DNA from: Bacillus sp. PK3_68
GTDB lineage: Bacteria > Bacillota > Bacilli > Bacillales > Domibacillaceae
NCBI RefSeq assembly: GCF_003600835.1
Contig: NZ_NQYC01000001.1
Coordinates: forward strand, 2,126,001 to 2,190,000
DNA length: 64,000 nucleotides
Direction of reading: 5' to 3'
Position numbers and translations under genes: made by a program. The stretch's first letter is position 1, and each line of letters starts with the position of its first letter. Shown here in pieces: positions 53,824-63,317 of the stretch. The notes under the pieces are model-generated. The model was given only the letters and a program-made list of their open reading frames with translations, searched no databases and had not been told where the DNA came from.

Positions 53824-54766
53824 TTATTTGTTTGGCATGGGAAACATAGCTGTGCAGCACCATGCCGATGACAATTAATATCATGCCGGCAATAGAAATA
53901 GGGGCCGGTAAAGGGGCCGATAGCAAAGCCATCTCTCCAACAACGGCAAATAAAACTTCTAACGATTGAGTGGCCTCTACGGCTCCCAGCTTGCTCATAT
54001 TGCCTCTTACAAGGTCAGTCGCGGCAAAAAATAAGACGGTAGCAAAAACGCCTGAAAAAAGAGCGACCAATCCTGATTGCCCAACTTGACTTTTACTAGG
54101 CCATCCATCCACGTACATAGCTACTCCTGAGAGGATGAGCCAAAATGGCAAGCTCGCCAGTGTCATACCAAGTACACGTTGGTAAGCATCGAGGCGGTTA
54201 GAGCAAACATCCATCATTTTACGATTCCCAAGCGGATAAGCAAATGATGCTACAATAATTGGCAACATGCATAGCAAAACAGCCTCCAAAGACAATTGCC
54301 GTGCGTGCTCAGCCTGCATAAGAGCAACCCCGGCTAGTATAATAAATGACATCGCAAGGCCTCTGAATGGAACCTTCCCTCTTACCTCTTTTGGTCCGCT
54401 TGGCGTTTGGATTGTTATGTAAAAAAGCGGCACCAAGAGGGAGCCGGAAATGATTGTTACTTGCCATGTACCCGCAATTAGCCATCCCGGTCCATAAGCC
54501 GCCGCAAAACAAAGCGGAGCATAAAATAAACCGAACCCAATTGTGCTCCATAATAGCCAGGCAGAGGGGTTCTTTCTCATTTCAGCAAATAGCGGTCTAA
54601 TCCCCTTGCGACTGCCAACGATTACGGCAAGCAATGGCACCATAAATAAATACCGCAAAGAAGCGCTCCACATCCAGCTGCCTCCTTCTGCATCCATCAG
54701 CCGATTTAGCACAAATGTAAAAGCAAAAAAGAAAGCAGAAAGTACACCTAACATAATCGGTCTCAT
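53810..54766 (-). CDS. DMT-superfamily (EmrE-like) membrane transporter
   Basis: Predicted ten-segment drug/metabolite transporter. The 318-residue product alternates hydrophobic helices throughout and contains two related halves, with AFTFVLNRLMDAEG in the first and ATDLVRGNMSKLGAVEATQSLEVLF in the second, typical of the bacterial multidrug-efflux EmrE-like group. The ATG at 54766 follows GGGGGATC. It stands alone between terminators. Substrate unknown. Confidence 0.78.
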   Translation of the reverse strand: MRPIMLGVLSAFFFAFTFVLNRLMDAEGGSWMWSASLRYLFMVPLLAVIVGSRKGIRPLFAEMRKNPSAWLLWSTIGFGLFYAPLCFAAAYGPGWLIAGTWQVTIISGSLLVPLFYITIQTPSGPKEVRGKVPFRGLAMSFIILAGVALMQAEHARQLSLEAVLLCMLPIIVASFAYPLGNRKMMDVCSNRLDAYQRVLGMTLASLPFWLILSGVAMYVDGWPSKSQVGQSGLVALFSGVFATVLFFAATDLVRGNMSKLGAVEATQSLEVLFAVVGEMALLSAPLPAPISIAGMILIVIGMVLHSYVSHAKQITPGT

Positions 54767-54874
54767 AAGATAGATCCCCCAATAACAAACAAAAACCTCT
54801 GCCCTCACTATAACGCACCTTTAATTTCACACGCAATGCTAAATTTTCAGAAAGCAATTGTTTTAACGAATAAA

Positions 54875-54901
54875 AGCAGCGGGGGATTTTCCCCCGCTGC
54901 T
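54875..54901 (-). terminator. Terminator of the hyuA-hyuB operon
   Basis: A perfect 11-bp GC-rich stem (54875-54885 with 54891-54901), 5-nt loop and TTTTATT on the minus strand, just past the hyuB stop. Confidence 0.85.
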
Positions 54902-54907
54902 GCTTGG

Positions 54908-56869
54908 TTATGCCCAGTACGCAAGTGAACGCTGTTCGAGCATTTCCCGATTTTGTTCCGTTGTCTTTTTAAGAACCGTTTCGGTTGCCAAATCAACAAT
55001 GACACCATATCTGCGAATTAAATCTAATTGATCAATTTCTCCGTTGCGATATTTGGAAAGGACACTGTCTACATCTTCTTTCAGCCAGCCTGCACGTGAT
55101 TCACGGATAAATTGTCTTTCTGCCTTTGTAGCTTCCTCATCAATTTCAAACAGATCAATTTCCCTATCAATCTCATGAATAACAACACCGTAATCTTTCT
55201 TTGCGCGTTCAATAGAAACATATTCATCGATCACATCTTCCAGCACAGCTTTCGGGTCACGCTCAAGCGGATCACCAAGTCCGCCACCGCCAGCAGATGG
55301 CCTTGTAAATGTGTCACCTTTTTTTAGCTTAACGTTCGAGAAAATGGCACCTAAGAATTGGCCGTCTTCTTTGTCTTTATTTAACCAAGCACCGTGTGGG
55401 GTAGACGGAAGTCCGCCAAAGATTCCCCATGTAACGGAGCGGGAGCGGTCACAACAGTAAGACATGACTGTATCATTCGCATCTGTTAAGATCCCGCCTT
55501 TTTCTACCCCACAGCCGCCGCGGAATTGACCTGGACCTGCGGAGTCTGTGACGATTTCATGCTTCGTTGTAATGACTGGAGACAGGCGCTCTTGTCCTTC
55601 ACAAGGCTGGATGCTGAGGCCCACACCAAAAACCGGGGACAGGGCGTTCGCTCCGTCACGCTTATCACGGCCGCCGTGTCCGCCTGCCATCCAGTCATAC
55701 CACATAAAGTAGTTGTCATAGCCTTGACGCTTATCCCAGCCGCCGATCAATAAATATTCCAGGTTGAAGGAGCAGGCGAGTGCGCGTTCCGGCATCACAT
55801 GAGACCACAGCTCAAAGCAGGCATTCATAATTTTTTCGTATGCGCCCGAACAGAAGCCAGTAACCGCCACTGGCCAAGCTGCATTCACTACTGAATTTTC
55901 CGGCAAGTCCACATGCACTACTCGGTAAAAACCGGAGTTTAACGGGATATCCGGGAAGAATGTTTTTGTGCCGGCATAAGCGGCAGACATCGAAGACCCG
56001 AAGGCGGAGTTTAAGAAACAGCCGATATAATCATGGGAACCGGCTAAATCATAAAAAATTTCGTCACCTTTAATCGTCATTTTCACTTTAATTGGAATAA
56101 GACCATCGCCTACTTCTGGATCCATATCAATATAATCTGTTGTTTCCCACTCACCATCAGGAAGAGCAGCTACTTTTGCCCGCGCAAGGCGTTCTACATA
56201 ATCCTGCACCTCCGCAAAAGCAGTTAAAATTGTGTCTAATCCGTATTTCTCCACAAGAGCAAGCAACTGTGTTTCACCCGTCTTTGTAGCCTCTGCTTGG
56301 GAGCGTAAATCACCAAGACGCTCTTCCGGAAGACGCATGTTGGAAACAAGAACGTTTGCCACGTCGTGTAAGTATTCGCCTTTTCTCCAAATACGCAGCG
56401 GTGGAATTCTCATCCCTTCTCCATAATGGTCTTTTGACGTAATATCGAAAGATCCTGGCACAGAACCGCCCATGTCTGCCCAATGGCCGTTCAACTGCAT
56501 GAAAGCGATCAACTTATCTTCATAAAACACTGGACGAATCACACGTGTATCGTTAAAATGGGTGCCGCCACGATACGGATCATTAACAATAAAAACGTCT
56601 CCCGGGTGAATATCGTCGCCGAAGTCTTCAATGACCGCTTTTGCTGTTAGGTGAAGCGTGCCAACGTGAACAGAAATGTCCTGCGTTCCCTGCATAACAG
56701 TATTCCCTTCCGCGTCGCACAAAGCCGCACTAAAATCGCGGTTGTAAATAACGAAGGAATAACAAGTCCTTAAGACTTGCTCGGACATTTGGTCAACTAA
56801 ATTGACAAAACCATTTTTCAAAACCTCAAATGTAACAGGATCTAACTGGCTCTCAAATACTTTGCTCAT
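54908..56869 (-). CDS. HyuB-type subunit (hydantoinase B/oxoprolinase family)
   Basis: Subunit of the ATP-dependent amidohydrolase/carboxylase family that includes N-methylhydantoinase, 5-oxoprolinase, caprolactamase and acetone/acetophenone carboxylases. The 653-residue product has VNDPYRGGTHFNDTRVI, HWADMGGSVPGSF, and the C-terminal AGPGQFRGGCGVEKG and PSAGGGGLGDPLERDP blocks. It is longer than many HyuB proteins (about 520-590) through a ~100-residue charged C-terminal part ending EQRSLAYWA. It lies 13 bp behind hyuA. The substrate cannot be deduced. Confidence 0.85.
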   Translation of the reverse strand: MSKVFESQLDPVTFEVLKNGFVNLVDQMSEQVLRTCYSFVIYNRDFSAALCDAEGNTVMQGTQDISVHVGTLHLTAKAVIEDFGDDIHPGDVFIVNDPYRGGTHFNDTRVIRPVFYEDKLIAFMQLNGHWADMGGSVPGSFDITSKDHYGEGMRIPPLRIWRKGEYLHDVANVLVSNMRLPEERLGDLRSQAEATKTGETQLLALVEKYGLDTILTAFAEVQDYVERLARAKVAALPDGEWETTDYIDMDPEVGDGLIPIKVKMTIKGDEIFYDLAGSHDYIGCFLNSAFGSSMSAAYAGTKTFFPDIPLNSGFYRVVHVDLPENSVVNAAWPVAVTGFCSGAYEKIMNACFELWSHVMPERALACSFNLEYLLIGGWDKRQGYDNYFMWYDWMAGGHGGRDKRDGANALSPVFGVGLSIQPCEGQERLSPVITTKHEIVTDSAGPGQFRGGCGVEKGGILTDANDTVMSYCCDRSRSVTWGIFGGLPSTPHGAWLNKDKEDGQFLGAIFSNVKLKKGDTFTRPSAGGGGLGDPLERDPKAVLEDVIDEYVSIERAKKDYGVVIHEIDREIDLFEIDEEATKAERQFIRESRAGWLKEDVDSVLSKYRNGEIDQLDLIRRYGVIVDLATETVLKKTTEQNREMLEQRSLAYWA

Positions 56870-56882
56870 ATTCCCACCCCTT

Positions 56883-58970
56883 TTAGTTGGCTAATGTTGG
56901 TACTGTCGCGTCTTTTTCTTTTTGGCCTTCTTCTTTTTTTACAAACGACATAATAATGTTGCGATATTCATCTACTTTTACCGTGCAATATGGAGGCACA
57001 ACAACCGTGGAATCAAGCTGGTCAATAATTGCTGGACCAGAGAATTCAGATAGAACAGGAATTTTCACACGGTCGTAAACAACTGTTTCTGTAAACCCTC
57101 CAGCTTCTTCAAAATATACTTCACGGGTTTCTTTCCGTGCGTCTTTTAATGTTCCGGACGGCTCTTCTTTATTGAATTCTGGTTTATTGACTGTTCCGAT
57201 CGCCTCTACACGCAAGCCGTAAATTTCGATGCCTGTTGCCTCATCTCTGAAGGCGAATTCACGTTCATGCTCTTGATGGAAACGCTCAACTGCATTTTCA
57301 AGCGACTGCAGCGGACGATCCACAGTGACAGACAGCGTTCTCCATTGACCGACATAACGCATATCTACATAACGAATTAAATTCATATTTTCCGGCGCAA
57401 TGCCCTCTTCTTCTAGCAAGCTGATCGCTTCTTTTTCCATTTCAATAAATTCTTTTTCTAAATCCTCTTTCTGAATCTCCGCTACGTTCGCTAAATATGT
57501 TTTCGTCACGTCATGGCGCACATCCACAAGCAAACATCCCATCGCTGCTGCCACTCCCGGGTGAGCCGGTACGATGACATGTGGGATCTCCATTTCTTTC
57601 GCCAGTTCTGCACCATGCAAGGCACCGGCCCCACCAAAGGCAACAAGTGCAAAGTCACGCGGGTCATAGCCGCGGCGGACAGAGATCAAACGGAGGGCGT
57701 CACACATATTTGCGTTGGCCACCTTAATAATCGCATCCGCTGCTTCGTATACGTTGTAATCCAGCTTAGAAGCTACAGTCTTTTCGATCGCTTTAACAGC
57801 TGCCTCTTTATCCAGTGTCATCTGGCCGTCAAGAAGCTTTGTGCCTAATCGCCCGAGCACAACGTTTGCATCTGAGTTTGTCGGCTCTGTTCCACCGCGT
57901 TGATAGCACGCAGGCCCTGGTACAGCACCAGCACTTTGCGGACCATTCCGTAAAGAACCGCCTTCATCGATCCATGACAAGCTGCCGCCACCAGCCCCAA
58001 TGGTTAAAATCTCGATGCTCGGGAAGCCGATCGGATAGCCGTACTCAATGTACCAGTCTTTCGTTACACGCAAATCGTTCTCGTACATTAAGGAAATATC
58101 CGTACTTGTTCCGCCCATATCCAAACCGATGGCATTTTTAAAGCCGCACATATTAGCAATATGCTTACTTGCAATCGCTCCAGCTGCAATCCCTGAGCTT
58201 GCCAGACGGGCTGCATAGCGGGGAACTGTTTCTGACGTCATGACACCGCCTCCGGAATGAAGAACGAGAATGTCTCCTTTATAGCCAATCCCTTTCATTT
58301 CTTCTTCCAGTACTTTAATGTACTTGCTGATGGTTGGACCAAGAACAGCGTTTACGATCGTTGTGCTCATCCGCTCATGCTCAAAGATTTCCGGAAGTGT
58401 TTCAGACGACGTACAAATGTACACATCTGGCATTTCTGCTTGCAAAATTTCTTTCACGCGCTTTTCATTGTCGCCATTTACATAAGCATTCATGAAACAG
58501 ATCGCAATGGATTCTACCTGACGCTTTTTCAATATTCGTGCAAGCTCGCGCACTTCATCTTCATTCACTTCTGTCATAATGTTTCCGGAATAATCTACCC
58601 GCTCTGTTACCTCAAATCGGTCACGGCGCTTAATATAAGGCTCAGCAACATCGTTATAAGCATCCCACAGATCAAGCTTTGTACCGCGGCGAATTTCCGT
58701 CACATCACGAAAGCCTTTCGTCGTAACGAGCGCAGCTTTTGGCAGCTTTCTTTCGATTAAGGCGTTTGTTCCAACCGTTGTTCCATGAGAGAACATCGCA
58801 ATTTGATCGCCTGTCAGCTTCGCTTTAGCGATTCCGTCCATCATTCCTTTTTCCGGATTAGACGGAGTGGAAGACGTTTTTGTTACATAGATTTTCCCTG
58901 TTTTTTCATCGAATACGAATACGTCCGTAAATGTTCCCCCAACATCAACAGCTACATGATATTTACTCAC
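56883..58970 (-). CDS. HyuA-type ATPase subunit (hydantoinase A/oxoprolinase family)
   Basis: ATP-binding partner that phosphorylates the substrate carbonyl in this family. The 695-residue product has the actin-like phosphate motif VAVDVGGTFTDVFVFD at the very start, NALIERKLPKAALVTT, a second phosphate loop GLDMGGTSTDISLMYE, and VAFGGAGALHG. The start is a GTG at 58970 behind GGAGGCGATC; the open frame to 59135 runs into pxpC. It follows pxpC by 148 bp, room enough for mRNA processing or a weak promoter, and precedes hyuB. Confidence 0.87.
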   Translation of the reverse strand: MSKYHVAVDVGGTFTDVFVFDEKTGKIYVTKTSSTPSNPEKGMMDGIAKAKLTGDQIAMFSHGTTVGTNALIERKLPKAALVTTKGFRDVTEIRRGTKLDLWDAYNDVAEPYIKRRDRFEVTERVDYSGNIMTEVNEDEVRELARILKKRQVESIAICFMNAYVNGDNEKRVKEILQAEMPDVYICTSSETLPEIFEHERMSTTIVNAVLGPTISKYIKVLEEEMKGIGYKGDILVLHSGGGVMTSETVPRYAARLASSGIAAGAIASKHIANMCGFKNAIGLDMGGTSTDISLMYENDLRVTKDWYIEYGYPIGFPSIEILTIGAGGGSLSWIDEGGSLRNGPQSAGAVPGPACYQRGGTEPTNSDANVVLGRLGTKLLDGQMTLDKEAAVKAIEKTVASKLDYNVYEAADAIIKVANANMCDALRLISVRRGYDPRDFALVAFGGAGALHGAELAKEMEIPHVIVPAHPGVAAAMGCLLVDVRHDVTKTYLANVAEIQKEDLEKEFIEMEKEAISLLEEEGIAPENMNLIRYVDMRYVGQWRTLSVTVDRPLQSLENAVERFHQEHEREFAFRDEATGIEIYGLRVEAIGTVNKPEFNKEEPSGTLKDARKETREVYFEEAGGFTETVVYDRVKIPVLSEFSGPAIIDQLDSTVVVPPYCTVKVDEYRNIIMSFVKKEEGQKEKDATVPTLAN

Positions 58971-59118
58971 TTGATCGCCTCCAGTATTTATTAAAAAAAT
59001 AAATTTATTTATTAATTGATCGCTGATCCCTTTTAGTGCTTTTCGGCACCACCTCCTAAATTGAACAGCCTGAAATAGACGAAATATTCTGAATTTATTT
59101 TTGGCAGCAAGCGACTCG

Positions 59119-60099
59119 TCACGCTTGCTGGACATTTATTTTTACTTTTTCAATGAGCTGTTCTTTTTGACGGCGTAATTGAAACGCCTGTTCCACTGTC
59201 ACAGCATGAAAACGGACAACCGCTTGTGGCCTCGCTTGAGAAAGTACACTAATATCCGAACTAATCACAGTTCCTGTTGTCACAAAGCCGCCTCCACCTG
59301 TGCCGTCATTCAACAGAATGATCAATTCCTCTTCATTTGGCACAATGACTCCGCCGATCGGATAAGGAATATCCACAATGTTTCCCGGACTGTTTCCCGA
59401 TCCGAACGGAGCTGCTTCTTGGATATAACGAACACGCTCTCCGTGCAGGCGGTAGGCTACCCGGTTAGATTGCGGATGAATTTTCCACTCATTATTGAGC
59501 AGACCTGTTAGCCCTTCATCACTGATTCTTTCACTGGCAATGCCTAATACGAGATGAATATCAAGCTGCCGGCTAAAGACTGGCTTCATTTCATTTGATA
59601 TACTTCTTCCGACCTGACGATGAACTCCCGGGAGCGGCTCATTGAGCGGGAGCTGGTCGCCTTTCAAAAGCTTTCGACCGAGCACACCGGGAAATCCACT
59701 GGCGAAACAAGCAGAACGGCTGCCAAGCATTTCAGGAGTAGCAAGCCCGCCGGAAACAGTCAGATATGTAAAAATCCCTTCATAAATTTTCCCTACCGCT
59801 AGCACATCTCCGGAAGATACAGCTACCGGCTGCCAGAGTGGCAGCTTTTCTCCGTTTAGCTTCGCTTCTGCCGGTGCTCCGGTGAGCACGATGACTGTCT
59901 TTTTCCGAAACTCAATGACTGGACCTTCCAGCATTATTTCCAAGCCAGCGTAATCAGGAGGATTGCCAAGAAGGGCATTTCCCAATAAAAAAGAATGTTT
60001 ATCTGCCGCTCCTGACGGAGGCACTCCCATATGGTAATGCCCAAAACGGCCGGTGTCTTGAATCGTTGTCTTTAAGCCTGGTTCCAGGATATGAAGCAC
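59119..60099 (-). CDS. pxpC: PxpC/KipA-like subunit (allophanate hydrolase subunit 2 family)
   Basis: Subunit of ATP-dependent amide-opening complexes; with PxpA and PxpB it forms bacterial 5-oxoprolinase. The 326-residue product has the family start ILEPGLKTTIQDTGRFGHYHMGVPPSGAAD, then GLEIMLEGPVIEF and GIASERISDEG. It starts with GTG at 60099 behind GGAGGG, 2 bp after pxpB. No PxpA (LamB/YcsF family) gene accompanies it here; instead hyuA-hyuB follow. Confidence 0.85.
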   Translation of the reverse strand: MLHILEPGLKTTIQDTGRFGHYHMGVPPSGAADKHSFLLGNALLGNPPDYAGLEIMLEGPVIEFRKKTVIVLTGAPAEAKLNGEKLPLWQPVAVSSGDVLAVGKIYEGIFTYLTVSGGLATPEMLGSRSACFASGFPGVLGRKLLKGDQLPLNEPLPGVHRQVGRSISNEMKPVFSRQLDIHLVLGIASERISDEGLTGLLNNEWKIHPQSNRVAYRLHGERVRYIQEAAPFGSGNSPGNIVDIPYPIGGVIVPNEEELIILLNDGTGGGGFVTTGTVISSDISVLSQARPQAVVRFHAVTVEQAFQLRRQKEQLIEKVKINVQQA

Positions 60100-60101
60100 A
60101 G

Positions 60102-60986
60102 TTAAAATCCCTCCATCAGTTGAGAAATGTAATGGATGCCGTTTTCATCATATTGCTCGGCAGAAAATTGAATGGGCTTTACCTTATACTCATATGTGCG
60201 CTTTTCCACCTCTTCACGAATGTTATAATACTCGGCTTCTGTTACCGGTCGATATTTCCATAAGTCTCCCGGTTTGGCGAGAAAGAATGAATCTCGGAAG
60301 ATGGGCAGGCTTTGTCCTGTATCATACACAGGGACTGCTGATACACCGATTAGCTGGTAGCTTCCAGTAGATTCCGATGGGTAAACGACGGTGAACGCAC
60401 CGCCTATGCCTAGGGCCTCGCTCGGTGTATACGGACGCGGACTAGAATATTTCGGTGCTTGAATAATGCGATTTTGCGGCACACCGAGCGGAAATCCCCA
60501 CGCGGTTCCAGGCTTAAACCCTAGTGATGTAATGAAATACGGCGGAGATGAATGGGCAGTGATAAAGGCCTCTACATCCGTAAATCCATTCGTTCTCATG
60601 ACATATGCAAAGTCATCTCCCTCTGCTTCTGGCTGCAAATGCTGATATTTCTCTATCGTCTTCTTTGTCACTTTGTCGTTGTACCAAACAGGGATTTCAA
60701 TGATCCGGCTGCTAAAATGCAATTCCGAACGATCACTCTTCTGCTGATCAATTTCTTGTAAATAATCAAGCAAATGATAAGGAGAAATGACATTCGGATC
60801 ATAGCGGATCAAATAAGAGGCATTACTTGGATACACTTCAATCATGCCAGGAATATTGCGTTGTCTTAATTCATTTGTGATGGAAATGGCTTTGAAATTG
60901 CTCTCAATTCTCATTTCTGTTGAAATTTCTGCGTAAATATATTCATCACCGCAAAAATCAAATTTCGTTTCCGGAAAAATTAACAC
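60102..60986 (-). CDS. pxpB: PxpB/KipI-like subunit (allophanate hydrolase subunit 1 family)
   Basis: Partner of PxpC. The 294-residue product is longer than B. subtilis KipI (240) but has its core: NASYLIRYDP, a central IEIPVWYNDK strand, and FITSLGFKPGTAWGFPLGVPQNRIIQAPKYSSPRPYTPSEALGIGG split over residues 150-200, with GVSAVPVYD. A GTG at 60986 follows AAGGAG. It lies 13 bp behind the sigma-54 activator gene, so the two are co-transcribed. Confidence 0.83.
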   Translation of the reverse strand: MLIFPETKFDFCGDEYIYAEISTEMRIESNFKAISITNELRQRNIPGMIEVYPSNASYLIRYDPNVISPYHLLDYLQEIDQQKSDRSELHFSSRIIEIPVWYNDKVTKKTIEKYQHLQPEAEGDDFAYVMRTNGFTDVEAFITAHSSPPYFITSLGFKPGTAWGFPLGVPQNRIIQAPKYSSPRPYTPSEALGIGGAFTVVYPSESTGSYQLIGVSAVPVYDTGQSLPIFRDSFFLAKPGDLWKYRPVTEAEYYNIREEVEKRTYEYKVKPIQFSAEQYDENGIHYISQLMEGF

Positions 60987-60999
60987 GTTGTTGTCTCCT

Positions 61000-63030
61000 T
61001 CATTTCGATGCTTTTTTCATTCTCCGGCTGACTGTCGATGCGCTGACTCCCAATGCATCTGACGCTCTGGCCGCTGTTTTGTATTTTCCAAGAGCAAGTC
61101 GTATTAACTGGTCTTCCACTTCCTGAACTGCTTCTTTCAGCGGCATAATTCCACGAACCGTTAAATGCCCCTGCTCTTCCGATTCACTGTCCCAGACAGC
61201 TCGAAACACGTCGTCACCGGAGATGACTTCTTGCCTTCCGATGACTACAAGCCTTTCCATCACATTTTGCAATTCTCGAATATTTCCTGGCCATTGATAA
61301 CTTTCCAGCAGCTGCAAACCTTCTCTTGATAATTTTTTCTCTTTTTTATATGTTTCATTTAATCTTTCAAGAAAAGAAAGGGAAAGCGGTGCAATATCTT
61401 CCTTTCGTTTTCTAAGCGGTGGAATTTGTAATGGCACAACGTGCAAACGGTAAAATAAATCCTCACGAAACTTTTGAGCGGCAACCATTTTTCTTAAGTT
61501 TCTATTCGTTGCCGCCAGTACACGAACATCTACTTTGATCGGTGTAAGGCCGCCAACGCGAACAACTTCACGTTCTTGCAAGACCCGTAGAAGCTTTACC
61601 TGCATATGAAGCGGAATCTCAGAAACTTCATCAAGAAAAATAGTCCCGCCGTCAGCCGCTTCAAATAGTCCTTTCTTTTTATCTACAGCGCTTGTAAATG
61701 CGCCTTTTTCATGACCAAACAATTCACTTTCTAGCAGATTCTCAGGAATGGCGCCACAATTAATAGTGACAAAAGGTGCTTCTGCACGCCGGCTATAAAA
61801 ATGAATATGGCTAGCAACCACCTCTTTTCCAGCGCCCGATTCCCCGGTAATCAAAACCGTTGACTCCGTTTCTGCTATTTCCTTTATCTTTTTCACCAGC
61901 TCGGCCATTTCTTGAGAACGGTACACTAGCTTTTTCGTTAAATCGGGTGTAAGCTGGTTTTCACTTTCCATGTTCTGTTTTTCTGAAATTTCCTCCGTAC
62001 TCACATCACGGGAAAGAACGATAATTTTTTCTAACTTTCCCTTCTTCAAAACTGGAGCAGCAGTCGATAAAATCTTTACATTCCTTCGGCTAGTTTGTGT
62101 CATGCTAATTCTTTGCTTCTCTTTTAGGCAGTGATCTACAATATTAGGCTCAAACAGCCCTTCTACTTCTAACTCGTATATATTTTTTCCAATCAAATCA
62201 TCTTTTGAATAAGGCCGCCAAAAATTCTCAAGGAAAGCACCCGCTATGTTGGAGATTTCCCCAGACGGCCGTATAGCCATGATTTGTTCGTTGGATGCCG
62301 CGTAAATCGTCTGAAGCTCTTCCGTCAGCTCACGAACAAACTCCAACCCGCTCACTGCTTTTTCCAAATGTTCCTGCAAATAAAACACATGGACAACTCC
62401 CTCTATTTGTCCTTCATGATATACAGGGGAAAAGTGGCCGGTCATTTTCTTAAAGTTAAAAGAACTGTCAACACCAAATTTCTTCTCACCTGCCAAAACA
62501 TTTTCCATTTCCACATCAGCAGCGATAATTTTTTTATAATTTCTTCCCGCAAGGATCGAGCGGGACAATCCTAAAATCTGGCCGGCCGTTTCATTCATAA
62601 AATTCACTTCAAACTGCTGATTCGTTGTAATAATTCCAATTTCTGCGCTGTTCAGGCTATGATTTAAAATTTCTAGCTGCAGCTGGGCAAGCTGGTTTTT
62701 AGCTTCCTCAATAGTAATATAACCGACTGCCTGTTTTTGCTCATCGACCCCGGCGACAATATGGCAGTTGTGACAAAACTCTACCCACCCTGTCTCACGG
62801 ACAAGAAGCAAATCCTTTTCGTATTCAATCGGCTGGTTTAATGATTCAGCCCCCTTTACTTGTTTCATTAAATCGCCGAGGGTAAGATAGCCGACTAGTT
62901 CTTCTTTTTCATAGACAAATGCCGTGTGGCTCTCTTCCCGCGCAAGCAAGCTGATGGCACCCTGTACTGTAGCTTCGCTTGATAGGCCAGGTGGCAAAGG
63001 CAATAAAATCTCCTGCCATCTCCATCTCAT
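61000..63030 (-). CDS. Sigma-54 enhancer-binding activator with CBS and PAS domains
   Basis: Transcription activator for SigL (sigma-54) RNA polymerase. The 676-residue product has a CBS pair (about 1-115), two PAS-like domains (about 125-220 and 235-345), an AAA+ domain with Walker A GESGAGK (396-402), loop GAFTSA (443-448, variant of GAFTGA) and Walker B GGTIFLDE (461-468), and a Fis-type HTH (AARASDALGVSASTVSRR). No receiver domain, so a ligand rather than phosphorylation is the likely signal. The first gene behind a consensus sigma-54 promoter, it probably activates its own operon. The ATG at 63030 and GTG at 63036 are both possible starts. Confidence 0.92.
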   Translation of the reverse strand: MRWRWQEILLPLPPGLSSEATVQGAISLLAREESHTAFVYEKEELVGYLTLGDLMKQVKGAESLNQPIEYEKDLLLVRETGWVEFCHNCHIVAGVDEQKQAVGYITIEEAKNQLAQLQLEILNHSLNSAEIGIITTNQQFEVNFMNETAGQILGLSRSILAGRNYKKIIAADVEMENVLAGEKKFGVDSSFNFKKMTGHFSPVYHEGQIEGVVHVFYLQEHLEKAVSGLEFVRELTEELQTIYAASNEQIMAIRPSGEISNIAGAFLENFWRPYSKDDLIGKNIYELEVEGLFEPNIVDHCLKEKQRISMTQTSRRNVKILSTAAPVLKKGKLEKIIVLSRDVSTEEISEKQNMESENQLTPDLTKKLVYRSQEMAELVKKIKEIAETESTVLITGESGAGKEVVASHIHFYSRRAEAPFVTINCGAIPENLLESELFGHEKGAFTSAVDKKKGLFEAADGGTIFLDEVSEIPLHMQVKLLRVLQEREVVRVGGLTPIKVDVRVLAATNRNLRKMVAAQKFREDLFYRLHVVPLQIPPLRKRKEDIAPLSLSFLERLNETYKKEKKLSREGLQLLESYQWPGNIRELQNVMERLVVIGRQEVISGDDVFRAVWDSESEEQGHLTVRGIMPLKEAVQEVEDQLIRLALGKYKTAARASDALGVSASTVSRRMKKASK

Positions 63031-63131
63031 AGTCACTGAACCCCTTTCCATTGAATCAACGGGAAAAGAACTTTCTACCTGGCAAACAAACGATTCAAAA
63101 AGTTGAATACGTTTACATCTGCTTTTATATA

Positions 63132-63147
63132 AGCAATTATCGTGCCA
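63132..63147 (-). promoter_or_regulatory. Sigma-54 (SigL) -24/-12 promoter
   Basis: TGGCACGATAATTGCT on the minus strand matches TGGCACG-N4-TTGCW at every fixed position. It lies about 100 bp upstream of the activator start. Confidence 0.88.
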
Positions 63148-63275
63148 AATAGAAGTTATTCTAAAAATAAATGAAAAATTCAGAAAAGAGCACCTCTTTT
63201 CCTTGCTGTTTCAGCTCTTCGCTTTTCCCTCTACCTGTAACAGTATTCGACAGTTATATTTAAAACCCCTTTTCT

Positions 63276-63317
63276 GTTCTTGCAAAGCTGCAATCATTAT
63301 TGCAGTTTTGCAAGAAC
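63276..63317. promoter_or_regulatory. Upstream activator palindrome
   Basis: Inverted repeat with 19-bp arms (63276-63294 and 63299-63317), one mismatch, 4-base centre; arm core TTCTTGCAAA. It lies about 130 bp upstream of the -24 element, the usual place for an enhancer-binding protein site. There is no T run that would make it a terminator. Confidence 0.72.
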
